In this document: positions 5,981 through 8,783 of the stretch, piece after piece
Layout: each line of letters begins with the position of its first letter
Position numbering within the stretch: position 1 is the stretch's first letter
Origin: Chlamydiota bacterium
GTDB taxonomy: Bacteria; Chlamydiota; Chlamydiia; Chlamydiales; Rhabdochlamydiaceae
Assembly: GCA_013041585.1 (NCBI GenBank)
Contig: JABEVM010000096.1
Location: 1-8,783, forward strand
Reading direction: 5' to 3'
Length of the DNA stretch: 8,783 nucleotides
The notes under the pieces: generated by a model
The model's input: the letters and a program-made list of their open reading frames with translations, nothing else
What the model was told of the DNA's origin: nothing
Databases searched by the model: none
Made by a program: the position numbers and the translations under genes

Positions 5981-6008
5981 TTTTCTGGCTACAATTTTCT
6001 GGCAACAA
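5981..6008. repeat. Tandem 14-bp duplication across the methyltransferase stop codon
   Basis: TTTTCTGGCTACAA (5981-5994) and TTTTCTGGCAACAA (5995-6008) are adjacent copies differing at one base. That base lies in the present stop codon (TAG on the minus strand at 5989-5991). The pattern suggests a slippage duplication at the end of the gene. Confidence 0.7.
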
Positions 6009-6756
6009 TTGTCATAAAGAGAGGGAACTCTTTACGACTTCGATTTTCCATCGTTGCATTTTTCCCGGTGCTTGTTTTGGTTGAACACCACTCTTCTATG
6101 AGCTCTATGACGAAGGAGCTTTGTTTAAGCCATGAGCTATAAGCAGAAAGGGGATTATGGAAGGAAATGGTCTGGGATGACTCTTCTCTTTGACTTGGAT
6201 TCATTTGGATGGGTATGTTGAGGGGAGTATAGTACCTGTCAATTCGTCTATACTGCAGTTTTTTTGGTTCATCCACTTGCCATGAGCTTTGTCTTGGGAT
6301 ACGAAAACAGGGATGGTTTAGGACTAAGACTAGTTTTCCGTCTTTCTCAAGCAGTTTGGAAATCCCTTGGAATACTAAGAGAGGATTTTCTATGTTCTGA
6401 ATCGCTAAGATGCAAACGGCGTGAGTGAATTTTTGCTGGAGGAAGGAAAGATTTTGCGCATCGCCAACAAAGAATGTGCGCCTTTGATTTTTTGCATTAT
6501 ACTCTTTAGCAATCTTGATCAAGGAAGGGGAGATGTCAACCCCTACATATTCCAAATTCTGGGGAACATCCCTAGAAAAAATACCTTGTCCGCAAGCCAC
6601 GTCTAATATTTTGGCGCTCGGTTTGTCTTTTAGCCCCAAGAGTTTTTGCAAATTGGGGAGGATGATCTCCTGGTGATAGAAGTGCCCTCCTTTTCCGACG
6701 ATGTCGTCATACCACTTAGAGGAATTTTCCCACGAAGAATCGATTTTATTTTTCAT
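5989..6756 (-). CDS. Class I SAM-dependent methyltransferase
   Basis: This is a cytosolic methyltransferase of the Methyltransf_11/25-like group, using S-adenosylmethionine. Motif I LDVACGQG is at 51-58. The acidic residue ending strand beta-2 is Asp74 in YVGVDIS, and GDAQNL (98-103) is the adenine-contacting region. The sequence THAVCILAIQNIENP (111-125) fits motif IV, and LVLVLNHPCFRIPRQSSW (142-159) contains the HPCFR-type block seen in related uncharacterised methyltransferases. The substrate is unknown. ATG 6756 overlaps the end of the antiporter gene by 11 nt and has no clear ribosome binding site, so translation is probably coupled to the upstream gene. A T-tailed hairpin follows the stop. 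The gene ends within a 14-bp tandem duplication, which may have altered the last residues. Co-transcription with a transporter hints at, but does not prove, a shared pathway. Confidence 0.9.
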   Translation of the reverse strand: MKNKIDSSWENSSKWYDDIVGKGGHFYHQEIILPNLQKLLGLKDKPSAKILDVACGQGIFSRDVPQNLEYVGVDISPSLIKIAKEYNAKNQRRTFFVGDAQNLSFLQQKFTHAVCILAIQNIENPLLVFQGISKLLEKDGKLVLVLNHPCFRIPRQSSWQVDEPKKLQYRRIDRYYTPLNIPIQMNPSQREESSQTISFHNPLSAYSSWLKQSSFVIELIEEWCSTKTSTGKNATMENRSRKEFPLFMTIVARKL

Positions 6757-8167
6757 GATCGAGTAGTTTGTTCCAAGATGGTTTTTTAAAGTATTCGATG
6801 ATAAAGGGCGCTACGCAGCAAATCACCATACCTAAGAACAATGTGCAGAAATAACCCCATACGTTGTTACTGATTGTTTCATTTGGGGGAAAAAATCCAA
6901 CAACTAGCATAAATACTCCACCGAGTATTCCAATTCCTGCTGCGATCCACATCCCAACATATTTACCAGGAAGTTTATATGCTCTTTCCACATTTGGTCT
7001 TTTGTAGCGAAGCTTGATCCCTGCTGCAAAGAGCATGATATACATGACTAGATAAAGCTGAGCTGCTAAGACTGTCAAAATCCAATAAGCGCTGCTTAAG
7101 GTAGGCATAAACACAAAAAGGAGAGATAAAAGCGATACGATCGAAGCTTGTGTGATCAGAAGAGTTTTTGGCATACCGCTTTTTGTAATTTTTCTAAAGT
7201 AAGGGGGAAGGTCACCTGATTGGGCAGCAGCTAGAAGACCTTTGCTAGGACCGATAATCCAAGTACTAAGACCTCCTAAAGATCCGATTGCGATCAATAT
7301 CGCCATGGCGGGGAGAAGCCAATTAAGTCCATATGCATTTAGAAAATAAGCAAAGGCTTGGAGTGATCCTGCAATCAAACTAATTTCACTTTTAGGAATG
7401 ACAATTGCAATAGCAAGAACTCCTATGATGGAAAGACCTAAAATCAAGAAGGCTGATAAAAGGATGGCTCTTGGGTAATTCTTTTGCGGATCTTTTACTT
7501 CCGCCGCATGGACTGCTGACATTTCAATTCCGGCCAGGGATAGTAAAATTCCCGAAAAGATGGCAAGCTGGGTAAAGCTGTTCATCTCTGGGATCAAACT
7601 TTCCCATGATAGATTGATTTGCAAAGGATTGCCTTTGAAATACCACATAAGGCCAAGAACAATAATAAAAATCCCCGGGATGAACGTTCCTACGACTGCG
7701 CCGATTGTACTGATCCAACCTGAAATCTTCATTCCAAACAGATTAGCGACAGTTGCTGCCCAGAAAAAGAAGAGGATAATCCCGATTGTATAGAGTGGAT
7801 TGTGGGCCCAAGCAGGGTTGAAAATATACGCTGTCGTAGCCGCGATAAAAGATAAAACTAGAGGATAGTAGAACACGTTTTCAAGCCACAGAAGCCAGAT
7901 CGCCAAAAAACCCATCTTATGTCCGAATGCTTCTTTCACCCAAACAAAGACACCACCCTTTTGCGGCCAGCCTGTAGCAAGCTCTGCGGATACGAGGGCA
8001 ACTGGAATAAAAAAGATGAGCGCTGCGAGCATAAAAAAGAATAAGGAAGAAAATCCATATTCAGCAGTAAGAGGCCAGTTTCTAATATTTCCAACAGCTG
8101 CTACGTTAATCATAGCTAGCATGAAAACAGTGATTGTCCGAGTGAGTTTTTTTGTTTTTGTTTGCAT
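6746..8167 (-). CDS. APC-superfamily amino-acid antiporter, GadC-like (glutamate:GABA antiporter family)
   Basis: This is an inner-membrane amino-acid permease or exchanger with 12 predicted membrane helices, roughly at 11-29, 39-60, 87-110, 124-142, 152-176, 198-217, 235-257, 282-303, 336-356, 359-384, 403-426 and 434-459. Family marks are WPLTAEYGFSS (31-41), AELATGWPQKGGVFVWV (61-77) after helix 2, and GIEMSAVHAAEVKDPQKNYP (213-232) between helices 6 and 7. These match GadC-type exchangers and the antiporters that chlamydiae use to draw host amino acids. Only about 13 residues follow helix 12, so the C-terminal pH-gating plug of E. coli GadC is missing. ATG 8167 is the only in-frame start giving the expected N-terminus, although no ribosome binding site is visible. 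It is the first gene of a two-gene operon, overlapping the methyltransferase by 11 nt. The exact substrate pair cannot be determined from the sequence. Confidence 0.91.
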   Translation of the reverse strand: MQTKTKKLTRTITVFMLAMINVAAVGNIRNWPLTAEYGFSSLFFFMLAALIFFIPVALVSAELATGWPQKGGVFVWVKEAFGHKMGFLAIWLLWLENVFYYPLVLSFIAATTAYIFNPAWAHNPLYTIGIILFFFWAATVANLFGMKISGWISTIGAVVGTFIPGIFIIVLGLMWYFKGNPLQINLSWESLIPEMNSFTQLAIFSGILLSLAGIEMSAVHAAEVKDPQKNYPRAILLSAFLILGLSIIGVLAIAIVIPKSEISLIAGSLQAFAYFLNAYGLNWLLPAMAILIAIGSLGGLSTWIIGPSKGLLAAAQSGDLPPYFRKITKSGMPKTLLITQASIVSLLSLLFVFMPTLSSAYWILTVLAAQLYLVMYIMLFAAGIKLRYKRPNVERAYKLPGKYVGMWIAAGIGILGGVFMLVVGFFPPNETISNNVWGYFCTLFLGMVICCVAPFIIEYFKKPSWNKLLDHEK

Positions 8168-8225
8168 ATAGTGGTTTTTTGTAGAAAAATGATTTTTACT
8201 TAGTTTTTTTATGGAATTTTATGTT

Positions 8226-8252
8226 TTGATAGCAGTTTTTAGCACGTAAATT
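8226..8252 (+). promoter_or_regulatory. Weak candidate promoter of the alkaline-phosphatase-like gene
   Basis: In the 103-bp divergent gap (8168-8270) TTGATA (8226-8231) and TAAATT (8247-8252) are separated by 15 bp. This is shorter than ideal. AAAGG (8256-8260) lies 10 nt before the ATG and is the likely ribosome binding site. No convincing promoter for the antiporter was found on the other strand. Confidence 0.25.
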
Positions 8253-8270
8253 CGTAAAGGCGCAACTTGT

Positions 8271-8783
8271 ATGTTAAATAATTTATCCATCGATGCTGTA
8301 AACGGGTCTAACTTCCGAGAAACACTTCGTAAGCCCTTATATGAGTCCTACTGCTTTTCAAAAATTCCAGATACTATAAAAAAACTTTTAGGAGTGAGGA
8401 GTGTAGATCCTCTTCCTGCAGATTGCATAAAAACGAGTGAGATTTATGAGGATGTGATCCTCTTTTTTATAGATGGATTTGGTTGGGTGTTTCTTGAAAA
8501 AAACCAAGGTAGCCAGCCTTTTTTGCAACGCACCTTTGAAAAAGGAATAGTAAGCAAGATCACTTCCCAGTTTCCCTCAACAACAGCTTGCCATGTAACT
8601 ACGATGAATACAGGGCTTCCAGTTGCCAAGACAGGAATATACGAATGGTTTTATTATGAGCCGAAAGTGGACGATGTCATAGCTCCCTTTCTTTTTTCTT
8701 TTGCAGGGGACAAACATTCCGGATCCCTTGAAAAGACGGGAATTCCTCCAGAAGAGATTTATCCTTTTTCTACGTTTTATGAG
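8271..8783 (+). CDS. Alkaline-phosphatase-superfamily protein (type I phosphodiesterase/nucleotide pyrophosphatase-like), N-terminal fragment
   Basis: The frame is open from ATG 8271 to the right edge (171 residues); the stop lies outside. VILFFIDGFGW (62-72) holds Asp68, the first metal ligand of the alkaline-phosphatase superfamily. FPSTTACHVTTMNTG (101-115) is the nucleophile loop; by analogy with phosphonoacetate hydrolase and nucleotide pyrophosphatases, Thr105 is the likely nucleophile. TGLPVAKTGIYEWFYYEP continues the family pattern. The remaining metal ligands would lie beyond the window. No signal peptide or membrane helix is seen at the N-terminus, so the enzyme is probably cytosolic, unlike many of its relatives. 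The start is secure because an in-frame stop lies at 8247-8249 and there is no other start codon between. It is transcribed divergently from the antiporter operon. The substrate (phosphodiester, phosphonate or phosphomonoester) is unknown. Confidence 0.85.
   Translation, partial: MLNNLSIDAVNGSNFRETLRKPLYESYCFSKIPDTIKKLLGVRSVDPLPADCIKTSEIYEDVILFFIDGFGWVFLEKNQGSQPFLQRTFEKGIVSKITSQFPSTTACHVTTMNTGLPVAKTGIYEWFYYEPKVDDVIAPFLFSFAGDKHSGSLEKTGIPPEEIYPFSTFYE

Overview
The window looks like a chromosomal segment of an environmental chlamydia (Chlamydiota outside the genus Chlamydia, of the Parachlamydia/Simkania/Rhabdochlamydia kind). The evidence is an AT-rich genome, a signal-peptide-bearing outer-membrane barrel of the Legionella-type MOMP family (expanded in those lineages), a GadC-like amino-acid antiporter and a GlmS N-terminus of the chlamydial MCGIFGY type. 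Legionellales also carry MOMP-family barrels and are the main alternative. The assignment is inferred from protein style, not from a database search.

Left part, all on the minus strand: the first 65 codons of glmS (1-195, cut by the window edge), an 887-residue protein of unknown function built on an approximately 87-residue helical repeat (328-2991), and a 392-residue MOMP-like porin (3140-4318). A strong hairpin separates porin and repeat protein. A 197-bp divergent promoter region (4319-4515) separates the porin from a plus-strand histidine-phosphatase gene (4516-5286).

Middle and right part: the histidine phosphatase converges on a minus-strand YieF/ChrR-type FMN reductase (5283-5852), and the two stop codons overlap. 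Further right, a minus-strand pair, a GadC-like antiporter (6746-8167) and a class I SAM-dependent methyltransferase (5989-6756), overlap by 11 nt and form an operon that ends at a hairpin plus T-tract. Divergent from this pair is the start of an alkaline-phosphatase-superfamily enzyme (8271 to the right edge), which is intact as far as it can be read.

Most of the window is ordinary metabolism, transport and envelope. GlmS feeds UDP-GlcNAc synthesis, the antiporter exchanges host-derived amino acids, the porin gives outer-membrane permeability, and the reductase handles quinones or oxidative stress. The one item I cannot assign to any family is the repeat protein at 328-2991. It has five clear units and one degenerate N-terminal unit, each with an Asp-Pro (or Asp alone) followed at fixed distance by Trp. 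It has no signal peptide and no membrane helix. It is the best candidate here for something undescribed, possibly a lineage-specific structural protein or a secreted effector, but its function is unknown. No tRNA, rRNA, CRISPR array, insertion sequence or phage gene is visible.
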